A DNA stretch of 64,000 bases from Magicicada septendecula (GCA_034769895.1 CM068367.1:118574927-118638926), one strand, 5' to 3'; shown: positions 35,013 through 48,174, counted from the stretch's first letter. A program made the numbers and translations. Notes: generated by a model not told the origin, from the letters alone.

Positions 35013-37319
35013 TCATCAAGAACTGAGGTCTGCTCCAGCGCTATCAAGGAAAGCTTCACTGAGAAAATAGACGTGATCTTGTATGGGGATGGAAGGCAAG
35101 ATGGCCACACAGAATGTCAGGTTATGTCCGCAAAAATAGATGAACAAGATGCAGGCTCAGGAAATCTTGCAGCCAGGCACTTGAACAGGTCATAAAAAGC
35201 CGGAGAAATCGAAGAAAGTATGAGATTTTCAAATAGAAGCGCGAGAAGAAGCCGGGGCAGTGAGACGTCCCACATATATATTCCTTTTGGTATACTGGCT
35301 TTAATCATTTTCTTGTTTTATTGGATATTCATGGATTAGGCAGCAAGCAGTAGGTGCGGTATATTGACGCTGATATTGTGGGTAAGGTCCGCGCGCGCGT
35401 CCGATTGTAGTCAGATCGCTCTCGATCATTGGAAACGATCAATTTCACAATACGAAGTGAAGCGACATCGATGATCACACTTTATTGTGTTAGCGACTGC
35501 GTGAAGCGAGAATTCCAGCCAAGCTATTTGTTTGCATCGGTATCAGTTGCATAAACGTCGGAGACCTTGTTCGTTATCTGCAGCCTGGCTTCCGGCATCA
35601 GAGTTTGTGGGTTCCATACGGGGAGTCCACCGCGCCCTAACGAATAACGGTAATATGTTGGCGTCTCCTGGCACGTAAAAATTTTGGATGGAGAGTAAGG
35701 ATCTCGCTTGTCACCTGCTCTCTTACGACCTTATCGCGATGCCATGGATGATTATTCTTGCATAATACTAGAGTTAAAAAATTGAGACAGAACATAGAAT
35801 TCGGCAGCACTTTGCAAATCGTTAGAGTTCTGAGATGGTGCAGTTTTCTTGATGGGGAAAGTCGTTGTTTACTTCTTTTATCCCATTGTTCAGCCGATTC
35901 TAATCAGAAAAAAGTAGAGGTGTTGTGGGTGGTAAAGTGTAGGTAGGTAGGAGGCTTTATAATCAATCAAGTTTGGTTTCTGTACTCCGCTCCATCTGCT
36001 ACCGAAGTGCAAAACAATGGGAAGAGAAAAGGAAAGTAAAACAATAACGTAAACAAAACCCTCTAAAATCTGTCCATCGCGTATTGTTTACAGACGGACA
36101 GAAGTGGTGTGCTTATTTCTCAGCGGTATGGAATGTAGGCTATACGTTGGAAATTGAACACAGCCTGTAGGGCGACGAATATAAACAGAAACACGCACGT
36201 CCACGTTTCTTCGTACGCTCCGGAACTGGTCTCCCGGAAGCATGCGTCACTGCTTTTTTACCCTCCCAAATACAGCTCTTTTACCAACCCCTGACACTTG
36301 CAGTAGCAAAAGATAGGTGAGGAAAAAGAACCTATTATGTCCTTCGTTTCATTGTTTTCATTATACCGACAGGGGATCTGTCGATGTTATACTGTCATTT
36401 TCAGAGGGAATTAAGAACCAAGACGTACGGTCGTTTCTAAAAAAAGTACGTTCTTTAAATGACAGTAAACTTGTTTTGAAATTAAAATTGTTATTAAAAT
36501 AATTAAAACGTGAATTTACCGAGCTTGTTAACAAATAGCGCGCGCGTCAACCAACGGGAAATGCCAGTTTGGGTTCCTTGCTGTTCGTTCACATTACTCC
36601 TGCCTTAACCTTCGGTGCTACAGTCACTCTGATCCGTGGTCTTTTAACCCACGACCCGTCTGCATCACACACATCCCTTCAGGTGTGTACACGGTTTCTC
36701 TCAGGTCCTACTCTACATCTTAACAGCCACCTCCACGTGCCCCCCCCTCTCTCTCTCTCTCTCTCCCCCCACCTTTTCGGCCCATCGTATTGTGCAGACA
36801 GGTATGAGTTCGGGTATTGTCCTGGTCCCTATTATATAAACATTCGCTGCCAAGGTTTTTTAAGAGATTTGAATTGATTCACATTGTCTTGGCTTCTAAT
36901 AATCTTCGCACGCTGTCTAGTTTTCCTTCTTGTCCATACATCCTCCTCCTGGTGCCCATACACTTCCCATTCAGTATTTCTCCCTCAGTTCCTCTGATTA
37001 GGTTTACATCATTGTTAAAAATGAAGGCAGGGTCAACAGCAATAATGTGTGCTCATCTTTTGACGTAGTCTGTCAAATGTTGAGGGTAGGTTTATAGACG
37101 AGGGTTATAGGTTGAAAGGAGAAGATTCTAAGTAAAGGCAACGTGGTGTGCTCATCCCTAAACGTATCCCATCATTCGAGATTTCTGCGTATTGAAAATT
37201 TTATTTAGTATTGATCATTTGTATCCCCCAGTTAATCTCATTTTTTGCTTAAAAACTATATTAATCGGCATACATAATAAGATAAAAGTAGCTTTCCCAA
37301 GACTGTGTTTTCAAGTTTT
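35013..37319. other. No recognisable gene
   Basis: Several 60-100 residue frames without motif (for example 36569-36877). A (TC)n patch lies at 36747-36764. A phrase GGGTTCCATACGGGGAGTCC near 35610 vaguely resembles a B box, without an A box. Confidence 0.4.
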
Positions 37320-38290
37320 GACATCGAATCCATAGCTATGTAATGTCTTACTCGCACTTTTCGCGAAAATCGACCGTTATGTTTCAAATGTACTTTCGGC
37401 ACACCACTATCTCACGAACCGCTCAACCAATCCCAGCAAACCAGGTGTCAGGTGATCGAGTCACTCGGCCCCCTTCCAACAATAGTACTGAGAATTTTGA
37501 CAACTGACTTCAGTCGCCTCTAGGCTTTGTCTGCGTGAGGGTGTTTTTGCGCCGAAAATTTCTAAATTGCTCCACTAAAACTTAAATATCTCGGGAACTA
37601 CAAGTCCGATCGCGAAAATACAAAGTGCGTTGTGATCCTCAGAACTAAATCTCTCCAATAACACCAATTCCGAGTACCAGAAGCACTCACAGAAAATAAT
37701 AACATTTGAACTCAAACATTTGAAATGCCTCGACCTAAAAATCGCGATAAAACTCGAACCAAAAATTTCAAACCGAAAACCGGCAAATCCTATGCAGAGC
37801 GTCAACAGGCCTATCGTTTGAGACTAAAATCAAAGAAATCGGCCGAGAACTTAGAAAATGGCAACCATTTGAAGATTGACGAAACCCCGTCAGCGCCCAA
37901 GCGGCCCGCATCTCCGATACCTGGTCATCCGGCGTGGCCCCAAAGCGACTCAGATCGAGCGTACGGCTTGCCAGCAAGAAAACAGACGATGAGAACATTA
38001 ATAACTTGTGCTTCGACAACATTGGACCGTCGATGCTCTGCGCAGAACAGCCCGGTCCAAGTCGCCGCTTCAAAGGAGTCGACGAGGAATTCTCTAAGCA
38101 CTTTATTAACAATCCGTTCGGCTCGGCTTACCATCAACTACACTCGGAAACACGAGCATAGACCTGACGTTCAGTCGCAACATGCAACTCTTCGCCCAGA
38201 TATTCGTATCGTACTTCAGCTACCATCGCTCCATATTCGATCAACTAGCGTTAGGTGACTCTGTAAATTCTGAAAATTCTGAATAAATAA
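37320..38290 (+). pseudogene. Helitron-like N-terminal reading frame, broken
   Basis: The frame opens at 37725 with MPRPKNRDKTRTKN, then KSYAERQQAYRLRLKSKK, a basic AERQR.YR.R motif like the N-termini of insect Helitron (RepHel) or PIF1-helicase-annotated proteins. A frame change near 37930 leads into SRRFKGVDEEFSKHFINN at about 38070-38120. EFSK.F.NN.FG matches the region just before the zinc-binding CDRLWF motif of such proteins, but the motif itself is absent; similarity stops near 38130. A polyadenylation-type AATAAA sits near 38283 and a perfect 7-bp hairpin at 38378-38395. Could also be an exon of a captured or domesticated gene. Confidence 0.4.
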
Positions 38291-38395
38291 AATACATTGA
38301 AACTTATGTAGCTGTTTATTTAACCAACCCTTCATTCCTTCCCAAAGCACAAGTCTGCCCATGATTCCATGTCTACCGGTAGTCCCACGACTACC

Positions 38396-41312
38396 AGGTT
38401 TAAATTTTTGTATTTGAGATTGGCAACGAGGGGTTGTCATGGCAACGGTTCTAAATAACAATGGTTATTTGTGTTTCAGCTTCTTGTTCCGTTGTATTTA
38501 TTGTCATGTTAGTGGAAACACAACAAGAAAACGTAATTTGTGACGGGTAAGTTTGAAGAGAAATTTTCTGGTGACAACAGCTGGCATATCAAGCAATTGG
38601 AACATTCGTTTTGAGCAAACAGAACATCTATAAAGGAACTACAGTACCAAAAAGCGAGTGACCACGAACTACTCACAACTTGTCGCTCCGGAGTTGCGTC
38701 GTAAACGAATCCTCAGTTGTATTCCGTCGCGGTAATTTGAACAGTGTAAGTTGTGCGTAGAAGTCTCCAATGTAGATTGGAGCGTAAAAGTCTCCAATTC
38801 GAAAAATTTGTGCAAACAAATCTATGTCCGGTAAAATGTAAGTAAGCAATTGACCTTTTTCTTTATGACAGTTTTGGAAAACAATGACTTTTACCTCAGT
38901 TTGTATGACCAAGCGCGACATTGCAGTTACGTTGTATTGGATTGTTATAGGCCTGACAGTGGTTGATGAACAGTAAGCTGCGCCGACCCAGTGCATGAAT
39001 TACCCCCACTTACAAGTATAGCTAAGTTATCTAGAGAGAAGAGAGGGGAGACAACACGATGACAGTTCACTGTCTCACCACTTCCACATTATCTCCCTCT
39101 ATGTCACACACATGCTTCCATTGTTCTCGCCAGTCCTGTTGCAGCCGATGTTCACGCTATGAAACGTTGTACAAGACTGTTCTGCGCATGTGCGAAATAA
39201 ATGAAAATTTTGTTGGCCTCGCAACGAGGTGTTTGTACACTGCGCATCTCTAAGCCACTATCATCGGGTTTCTACTCACTCTCTTCCGTTGGTGCACACT
39301 GCGTGATGACAGGACTCGACAATATTTCTATTTACGCCCAGCTGTTAGGTTAGTTTTTGTTTGTGTATTATTGATTTACCAAAACTCTTGATCGATACTC
39401 TGCAAGAGAGATAACATCTCTTTATAACATTGTAATCATTTAATTTTATTTGTTTTGTTCTACTGTATATTACTCGGCAGCTTCTCTTGCAACAGACGTT
39501 CGCAATTTGCTGTGGGGGTACAATGAACGTTAAATGTTAAGTGTTATCGTCGTTCGATAGGAAGTAAAACACCGACGAAAATAAAAACTTCTCGTTACAA
39601 CGAACTGTTACGTAGGTGGCGCCACAGTCACACTTAATCGATTCCGTTATTTTTAGAACAGAGAGAAACACACCAGCGATATGAAGTGTTTTAAAAATTA
39701 TCGATGAAAGACAAGGAGGGAGGAGCGCGAGCGGGTAAAGAATTCGCCAAATCTTATGTAATTTGTTCTTCGTCTCTGTCTCTCACTCTCAGATTCTGAC
39801 TATCTCTCGTGTGGGCAAAGTGACAAATGAACGTTGACCCAGTTCTCCGAGTCTCTGTTTATTTATACGTATAGAAAGGGAAAAGACAGAAAACGAGCTG
39901 TTGAGAGTAGAAGAAAAAAAACCCCCGGCACGATTGTGATTTAGTGACATTTCACGATGTTTTCTGCATTTGCTCTGTCATTGCTCTTTGCAGTTGTTTC
40001 CGTATCGTTCGGTAGTTAATAGCGTACTCGCTTAATACCGTATCGTGCGTGCTGAATTAAATTCTGACTTTGAGAATAACGGACATAGAAATTAAGCGGT
40101 TCGCGTTGTATAAGGTTCGTAGCGCATTTTTTCATCGTTTTGCAGTTTTCTAATGGCAGATGTTTTTTTTCTTTCTTCCACTTTGATGACTACCTTTAAA
40201 GGTTAATCATTCTTCTTGTACATAAAAACCGCCCTCAACGGTTTCTGTTAAATGGACCGTCTATGTGCCTACCTGCCTCATGTTAGTGCAGCTTTGTATA
40301 TCTTTTTTAAAAATTTGTTGAAAACCCAACCCTGAGGTTTGGTCAGCATGGTCTGGGAAGGTATTTTTAACCATCTGAATGAAAACGCTAACTTTGTAAA
40401 TCAATATTTTTTAAACGTGTTTTATTGAAAATTTGTCTAACAGTTTTGATTTTGTTTAATGAGTTAATATTTTTTTTTAATTTTTATTACGATTTCTTCT
40501 ATTTTTGAGGTCAATGGATGCATGTAATCAGTGAATACAGAGTAAGAAATGCATGTCTGTGTTGTACAAATGCTGAGGAAAAGTATACAAAATTTGTAAA
40601 AAGTAGTTTTTGAGTAACTTATTTTATTGTCAGTGTTACCATAGTTACAAAACAAGGTTATTTTTAAATGGTCCTTTACTTCACTTTGGGATCCCTAGTT
40701 TTTTTCTCATTTTTTCGTGTTCCTTTCTTTTGGCGCTTTATTATTTTTCTCTGTAATTTTCCTGTCGCCTTTTTTTATGGGATAACACTTATTTCACTTA
40801 TTAATTTATGCAACTTTTATTCTCATATGAAAACAAATTTGTATAATTTTTTAAAGAATTGAATATAGTTTCCGTAATATGAAAAAAACGGGAAAGATGA
40901 AAGTTTGCAATAATTTCAGGCGCATGGTCCCTGTAAACCATCGTCTCCGTTGTCTCAGCCGTATATCGTCTCAATGATTGAAGGGTCTTTGTGGTTTACT
41001 TCTTCTGGGGCTTCGACTAGTATTGTTTTCCACCTCCCTCTGACGTTCGTAGGAGGCAAAGAATAGCATGTCTCCTGCTCTGTTGCCTATTGACTGTATA
41101 ACCTTCCATTAAAAGCAAAAAATACCATTTCATGTACTGAAGTAAAATTAAGAAAAACCAAAATCGTATGAAGTGACAGCAATTCGTTGACGCCCCGTGC
41201 TCCGCATAGTAGGTACAGTAATACATGTATAACCTTCCGTTCATCTCCATATTTTATTTGTGAAAATAAACCAGCAGACACCTTAAAATTTTACCCTTTT
41301 CATTCTTAGAGG
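38396..41312. other. No recognisable gene
   Basis: Contains GTAGGTGGCGCCACAG near 39613-39628, which matches the AGGTGGCGC core of insect CTCF sites, a single match only. The phrase CTGTATAACCTTCC occurs twice at 41092 and 41228. Short AT-rich frames without motifs. Confidence 0.4.
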
Positions 41313-41432
<120 letters not shown>

Positions 41433-41569
41433 AATTTGTGTGACACTCCTAGTTTTTATAAACAACCGTGGTCGGAATACGTAAAAGCAGTCGCACAGTA
41501 CATTATGTTCATAGAATTTCTCAAATATTTGACTTTTGTTCCCTCTTGACGCCAAAAGATCAGATGTCA

Positions 41570-42160
41570 ATGGAAATTCTAGACAAACTACCTATGGGAA
41601 TCAGGTGCTACTTTTCTTTGCTGTCTATTCTAAAATTCAGAAACATTTCTAGAACCTCCAAGGTCCAGATTTACAAAATCGTATTGCGGCCATTGGTATA
41701 TCGTGTATGCTTCAGAAGCCTGGGCCGTCACCTCAGCTCAAGAAGATATGATCAGAAGATGCGAAAGAAAGATTCTGAGGAGGATATATGGAGGTATAGT
41801 AGATACCGGAATATGGCGTATGAGGGCAAATGCCGAATTGTACGAACTACACAAAGAACTGGACTTCGTCACTGTAATAAAACAAGGTAGAATTAGGTGG
41901 GCAGGTCACGTGCAAAGAATGGCAGAGGAAAGGGCAGCGAAAAAAGTACTGATTGGAGGACCAGCAGGAAGAAAGCAAGAGGGAGACCAAGCAGAAGATG
42001 GGTGGACGATGTAGACGAAGACTTGAGAAGACTGGGGGTCACAAGGTGGCGAAGAGTCGCACAAGATAGAGAGGAGTGGAAGCATATCGTTCTGGAGGCC
42101 AGGGTGCTTCATGAGCTGCAGCGCCGTGGAGTAGTAGTAGTAGTGGTGGTGGTGGTTGTC
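41570..42160 (+). pseudogene. LINE C-terminal RT region with (GTA/GTG)n tail
   Basis: One LINE C-terminus is spread over three frames. First comes RCYFSLLSILKFRNISRTSK at 41600-41660 with VQIYKIVLRPLV. Then YASEAWAVTSAQEDMIRRCE from 41706, KILRRIYGGI, and RIRWAGHVQRMAEERAAKKV to about 41950. Last come GRPSRRWVDDVDEDLRRLGV and REEWKHIVLEARVL at 41985-42115. Frame changes fall near 41700 and 41970. The trinucleotide tail at 42131-42157 marks the 3' end. Among the better preserved LINE ends here, of the WAGHVQRM type. Confidence 0.85.
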
Positions 42161-44000
42161 GCACAGTACATTTATTTTCTTGTTTAAAAAAGACAGATTT
42201 GCGTCTTCATATTTCGTTGTTACGGAAAGAATCTGTGGTGGAGACTTTGATGTGTCGTCATCATACCTCGTGCTGTTAGTTTGATTGTCATTGGTAATAA
42301 ACTACTTACAAGTGTGTCGGAATGTTGGTTATAATTAAATTGTATAAACCTACTGTTATTTTTTTTGTAACGGTTTGAAAATGTTAAAACTCAAATCCAC
42401 TTGTGTCAACACTGCAATAATATAAAAAAACTATAAAAAAAAGTACACTAATACATTTTCCTCACTTTAGTTTGTCATTAGTCTGCAGAGACCCGAGTCT
42501 TAGACTATGTTTCGTTTGTTACCAGACACTATTCAGAAAATTTTTTTTAATAAAAACGAAACTAACTACAACCCTGAGACAAAAGATTAACGAGAACGGA
42601 GATAAAACTGTTATTAGAGTTTGTACTTTAAAAAGGTCGCGCCAAGGTAAAACAAACTATTAGAATTTCTGCTTTCTGGAAATCGGTTCTTGCTTAGCAA
42701 TGCGGCGTTTGAAGTCGGTGAAAAAAAATTTTTGACTTGATTCACAGCCCTCCTCATTATACTTTGTAAACGTTCTCATTTGTAAGCTACTTTGGAAACT
42801 TCAAAAGGAACGCTGGGTTCGCAAATGACGACCTGCGGAAAGTTTCTATGCGGGCAGAATAAAACAAGATTTACAATTAATACACCGAGAACGACATTCC
42901 GTTGCCACCTTAATACTTGTCGCCGTTCGCGATAGGATTAAATATTTCCTTCCTCAGGCGCCATGCGTTTGATACCCTGTAGCGTTCATAATTTCTTATG
43001 TGTACGTAATGTTTTGTAATTAATTGTAACATATTCTGAACAACAATGGCGTGCAGTCGAAACATTGTGTTATTTACTAACAAAAAAACTGTAGTTTTCA
43101 TCTGTTGTTTAGTCGTTGTACCATTCTGATTTTTGTCACGCAGAGCGCTTAATCAGATGATTGACAATGGGAATAACGACGATTCATCACTGTCAAATCA
43201 CCGCAGTGAGCGATACGAACTGATATTTATGCATTTGAAATTGAGTTAAAAAGCAATGCAAGTAGTACTCATTAAAACTGATTTAGGGATAAACAAATAA
43301 CGGAAATCTTACTTTTTTTACACGAAATATTATTGTTAGCGATTCCTTACCAAGAGTACAGCCTAAAACATTATGAAAAATGTCAACAGTCATACATGTT
43401 TCTTTCGTTTGTTCGTGAATAATCTGAACAGGACAATTGTCAGTCAAACATTTTAACAAAGGAAATTGTGGCAGCGTGTCATGTTTGAAATATGGAATGT
43501 TTGGTACGTTTACTCGAAATCGTCTTGAGAAAAGGAAGATACAAAGAGGTCACGTCAGCTTATTCATACAGTAAGAAGTATATTCGTATGTTTCTGCATT
43601 CTGTATCGTGGTCAGAAGATATGACCACGCTTCTGTATGTTCATGTAAATAAAAACATTCTGATTTAATGCTACAATGAAATAGAGACAGAAATTTGGCA
43701 ACAAATTTTCATTGGTAAAACATTTTATAAATAGCTTACTTGGGTTTTTATTCTTCATTAGGTTGTAGAAAAGATCTAGAACAATAAATCGAAGCTTTCG
43801 TTATATTCGTAGAAAATATTAGGCCGTGTTGCAAGAAAAGAAAATTTAAATAATAAATTTGTATAATTGGTTATATTCACCACATCAAATGTTTCCGACC
43901 TGATGATGAGCTGAAAGAATCGGGAATTGTCGGTCGCTAATAAATATATAAACAGACGGTCGAAGGCACGTAGTAAGAAATGACGCTCTATGCGAAGAAC
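42161..44000. other. No recognisable gene; possible decayed repeat at 42900-43100
   Basis: At 42920-42960 the minus strand reads CTGAGGA followed by AGGA..TCCT and CGCGAAC. At 43046 the plus strand reads GTCGAAACATTG. Both recall hammerhead-bearing repeat ends but lack essential bases. No coding motif seen. Confidence 0.35.
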
Positions 44001-44004
44001 TGTA

Positions 44005-44845
44005 AATATTTAGAAAATATGAAGCTGAAGGAATTTCACCTACACTTTTTAATTTATATTTGGACGACGCTGTTAGAGAGTGGAAGCAGAGGCTAGAAGT
44101 ACTGAATTTCAGTGATAGTTTCAGTGAACGTAATTTCCTCAAAACTCTGATATTTTCTGACGATCAGGTCGTAATAGCAGACAATGAAAATAGCCTGCAG
44201 AGAGCCCTCTATAAATTGCAGCAGATAATCAGGCTGTATGGTCTGGTAATTACTGTTATCAAGACGAAGTACATGGCTTTTAAAGGTTGCTTTCCTGTAA
44301 GGTGTAAACTAGTACTAATTGAGGAAGTGCATTCATTCAGGTTCCTTGGATGTGACTTGTCTTATGTTGGTGAGATAGATGTGGACAAAAAAATAGACAA
44401 GTTTAATCACATGTGTGGAACGATAAGAAGAACACTGAATGGAAAGGTCAGAAGAGATACTCTTTTCAAATTTATAAAGTCATGAAACTGCCATGCGGCC
44501 TTTATGGCAGTGAGACTTGGACACTGAACACAAAGACCCAAAGCCGGATACAGGCTGGTGAAATGAGATTTTTACTATCTGTACTAGGAGTATCACGGAG
44601 GGACCGGCTAAGAAAAGATGATGTAAGGAACATCCTTGGAATTAACCTAAACAAAAGGGTAAAGCAATACAGACACGAATGAACAGACCATATTGAAAGG
44701 ATGCATAAGAACAGGATACCAAAACAAAATTTGGTTTACAATCCGGAAGGATGGCGGTATATTGGAAGACCAAAGAAAGGATGGTTGGACCAAGGAGTGC
44801 GCAACGGTTCGTAAAGTCCACAGCCTGAAGAAGAAGAAGCTGAAG
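44005..44845 (+). pseudogene. LINE reverse transcriptase, catalytic motif to C-terminus
   Basis: Starts with GISPTLFNLYLDDAV near 44030, RT motif 4-like, and continues in one open frame from 44060 with the catalytic FSDDQV at 44152-44169, ENSLQRALYKLQ and FRFLGCDLS. Near 44450 the frame shifts, then QIYKVMKLPCGLYGSETWTL, MRFLLSVLGVSRRDR and, after a stop near 44680, HIERMHKNRIPKQN and GRPKKGWLDQG. A GAA-rich stretch at 44827-44850 is the likely tail. Catalytic motif is F-S-D-D rather than (F/Y)-A-D-D. Confidence 0.88.
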
Positions 44846-45194
44846 GAAGAAGAGGTGGGAAGTGTAACGTGTAGGACAGCCTAAAATGAAAAGCAAGAAA
44901 TAAGTAAATGACGTAAAGCACACAATGTAGGAAAGCCGGTGTGCAGCTGATAGGCGCAGGTGAATAACGCTACGCTTAAAGACATCGTTTACAACAGTCA
45001 ATCGTTATGTTTATCACATAAGTTGACAGTGTGAGAGAATTGCAGTTAGTGAACTGCCAACGACCTATATGAATTAATTAACTTTCCTTCTCAGCCATTA
45101 CGATTTGATTACGTATAGACACGAATAACAAAACCGCCTTCGCGTGTTCTCACTTTCCAAATTATTTTCGATATGCCTCTGTAAACTCGTGTGA

Positions 45195-45960
45195 GAACTT
45201 TGTATATTAATCTTCTTCTTTAACTTCCTTGTTAGGACTCTGCCCTGTTCTATAACAGCGGTCCTACATGCTGTCGTACCACCTCTTCTGCCGACCAGTT
45301 CTCCTCTGGATTTGGTTAGGTGTCTCTTGCCTTTTTCACTAGCCTTGTGTCATCCATTCTTGATATGTGTTCATTCCATATCCTTCTTCTTTTCGCAATC
45401 GAAGAATTAATATCTGTTACATTAGATGTTTCTCTTATACTAATGTTTGCCAGCCTTATGGTTCCTTGTTTTTCCTAGTACCCTTCGTAATATAGGCCTA
45501 GTCATTTCTACAGTTGTCGTTTTCTTTGAGGAGTTGTTGAATCTGGATTGGTCGCTGATATTATTGGACGTGTTGTGGTTTCTGTTATTACTGAACGTAT
45601 TGTGTTTTTATAAACCGTAGTTTTTGCTTCTTATATGAGGTATTTATTATTCCATATAAGGTTATTCATGCGTCCAGCAGTTCTTGCTTTCATCAATCGA
45701 TGTTCTATTTCTTCTTCTGCCGTATTGTTACTTGTAAGCCTTGTTCCTGTGCATTACGTGTTCTACTATTCTGTCATTTATCACAAGCTTACACCTTAAT
45801 GGGTCATGAGAAATTGTAATTGATTTTCTGTTCCGCTATCTTTATGTTATATTTCTGGCATGCTTTGTTAAAATTATACACAAGTCTTTGTAAGTCATTT
45901 TCATTTTCCGCTATTAGTATAACGTCGTCTGCATAATATATAATATTAAACACATTGTGT
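45195..45960 (-). pseudogene. LINE reverse transcriptase remnant
   Basis: On the minus strand the sequence starts near 45955 with YYIYYADDVILIAENEND, containing the catalytic YADD, then LQRLVYNFNKACQKYNIKIA. Later pieces are NNTAEEEIEHRLMKAR-like residues near 45700-45730 and HISRMDDTRLVKKARDT near 45370-45320. It ends at a GAA-type tail (TTCTTCTT at 45212-45220 on the plus strand). Several frame changes. It lies tail to tail with the copy ending at 44845. Confidence 0.8.
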
Positions 45961-46189
45961 ATTAATTAACGTCTGAATTGCTAGATTCACAGCCAAAGAC
46001 GGGTTCGGTTAAATATCGCATTATCCTGGACTGTCATGGCGTGTTGTGGCCATGTCTCGTCCGTAGTATGTTTTTCGTGACGCATCTTTGAATCTGTATC
46101 GGTTGAAAGATTTGTAATAGGTATGGAAGGAAATGAAGGCATTGCACGAGAATTAATTATCGAATCTTTACACAAGAAATCAGGAACAA

Positions 46190-46345
46190 TAGGAGGAGGA
46201 GGAGCGAAAGACTACCAGACAACAAACAGACTATCAGTGCCCGCCTTGAGATATGAGCAAAATGGAAACGGAGATATTAGTACACCGAAGAGGAGGTGAT
46301 TTCCGGAACTGGTCAGCTGTGGTCTACTGAAGAAGAAGAAGAATA
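46190..46345 (+). pseudogene. LINE 3' tip with (GAA)n tail
   Basis: Reads DRLPDNKQTI, LRYEQNGNGDISTPKRR and FPELVSCGLL, matching the RLPKAA.NY...GRRDVGRPR.RW.PEQV tip of the copy at 50300-51200, directly followed by GAAGAAGAAGAA. Only the last 40 codons survive. Confidence 0.55.
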
Positions 46346-47142
46346 GCAGAAAAGTAGAAGAACAACTGTGATTTATTGACCTTTTCATCTTTTATTTTCT
46401 CGTGTTGTCAGATACCCTCGTGGATATTTCATTTTTTCCTGTGTGTTATCGTTTGCGCGCCTGCCCGTATGTATGCAGTGTGAGGCGACGAGAAAACATA
46501 GAATATCTGACTTTTATCGCTTCGCCGGAAGAAACTTTAAAACTCAGATTAAGCGGAGGATACCGCTTGTGGAGAATTTGTAATTCTAATGTAACCGCTT
46601 ACCGAGCACGTACTGCAGTTGTGTTGCTGATTTACTTTTAAAGTATTCGTTACACTTTACTAGTCGTTTCTTTTTCGTTCTGCTCATTTTCATTCACAAA
46701 CGGTACCGTTTGTACAAACAGTTTATCACTGCATTCGCATTAACCCCTTGACTGAAGACCGCGATGATTGCCTCAGGGCGGCGTGCGCGCAGTACACAAT
46801 AAAACAGAACGAAGAGAAGGAGGATTAGGAAGGAATATAAAATGAATAAAAAGAATCCGCGAGGAACAGAAAAGCTTTTTCCATTTCTCTCGTGATTTAA
46901 ATTCAAAACGGTTTCCTCTGCTCGCTGCAGTCTCCCGACACTGTTGTACAATGTCAGGAGTAATTATACCCGTAGAGCTGAGCTATACAATTTGTGTGCA
47001 GCCGGTTAATTTGCATTTTATGCTGCACACCGTAGAAACAATTATTATTATGAATTCTTATTCTACAGCAGTTTCAGTACCTGCGGCCTGATGTAATGAA
47101 ATAGAAACGCGATAGAAACACAGCTTAACGGAAAATGAAAAA

Positions 47143-47148
<6 letters not shown>
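46346..47148. other. No recognisable feature
   Basis: Short frames at 46402-46951 have no motif. Confidence 0.45.

Positions 47149-47217
<69 letters not shown>
47149..47217. repeat. (GT)n microsatellite
   Basis: About 34 GT units. Confidence 0.98.
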
Positions 47218-47219
<2 letters not shown>

Positions 47220-47430
47220 GATAAAGTGAGAGTTGTGTTAACAACAAACTTTACCTGCAGCAGAATGCATCGCTCTCTTTCCCGTTTCAGCAATTTTTTA
47301 ATAGAAATTCAGTCGCGTTACTGTGGCCTCGTCTCATCAAACGCATGTGGTATATTTTTATTATTAAAATCTTCTGAATATGTATGAAAAATAAAAAAAC
47401 GTAATACAATTTAACACCCGCTTGCTGCGC

Positions 47431-47462
47431 CTGAGGATGGGATCAAGTATCTAACATAGTGA
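47431..47462 (+). ncRNA. Degenerate hammerhead-like core
   Basis: CTGAGGATGGGATCAAGTAT is nearly the same as the core and stem II of the 9911 candidate (CTGAGGATGGGACAAGTGTC), but GAAA is replaced by TAA and stem II is weakened. A decayed relative. Confidence 0.35.
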
Positions 47463-48174
47463 AAAATGAAAATATTATCTTCAGTATCGTCTGTGTATTA
47501 TATGTTCGAAAAGAAAGTCCGTTTTGCGTTATCCTGTACTTTATTCAGAGTCTGTTTTATGTAGTGGTAAATGTGGATTATTGTTGCCAGTATATTTTTT
47601 GTGGAGGAGAAGGTACTAGACCATCGGCTAGAAGGTACCAGGCTGCTGTTAATTGGCAAGAAAATCACATTGACTTTCGTAATTTCTATAGATATCGTAT
47701 AAGTAAAGAAACAGATAAACTTACAAGTATATAAAAAAGGAGGTACCAAACTGTTAAATGCGTAGAACCTAGATCTCCTTTGTTTTTCTTCGGAGATCCA
47801 GTTGCAGTTTTAAGAAAACAGCGAGATTGACGCTAAGGAAATTATGGTTTAATGTAGGGCTACGCATATTTACCACGTGTACGTATATCGTGGACGCACT
47901 CGTCTGCCAAGTTGTGAGCGAGAGCCTCCTCTGTTTTTTCGAGAATTTATTTTGTAAAGCGTACTATTCCATAGAATATAATTAGTTTGAATCAGGATCG
48001 GCTGGCTATATCTGGCATTCCGTCTGCGTTTTTACCAACTAACTACGCATTACACTTCACCCGCAGCTGGCAGAATTGGCAGCATCAATTTCTTCTTCGT
48101 CAGTCTCATTAAACTCTAAATTTGCAACTTCAGTTGAAACTAAAGTTTACGTAGAGCTTTGACATCATCACGGG
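47463..48174. other. No recognisable gene
   Basis: A 91-residue plus frame at 47459-47734 has a hydrophobic N-terminal half and no motif I recognise. Nothing else seen. Confidence 0.35.

Noticed and set aside
35600..35625. tRNA or SINE B box at GGGTTCCATACGGGG
   Set aside because: No A box at the proper distance and no tail.
39613..39628. CTCF insulator site (AGGTGGCGCC)
   Set aside because: A single 10-base match in 64 kb is expected by chance often enough; no second site or conservation evidence.
42925..42960. Minus-strand CTGAGGA with AGGA/TCCT stem as a hammerhead
   Set aside because: The second core reads CGCGAAC instead of GAAA and no stem I partner is visible; kept only as a remark.
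43899..43945. CTGATGATGAGC…ATTGTCGGTCG as another hammerhead
   Set aside because: No GAAA at the required place and stem II does not form; only the CTGATGA box matches.
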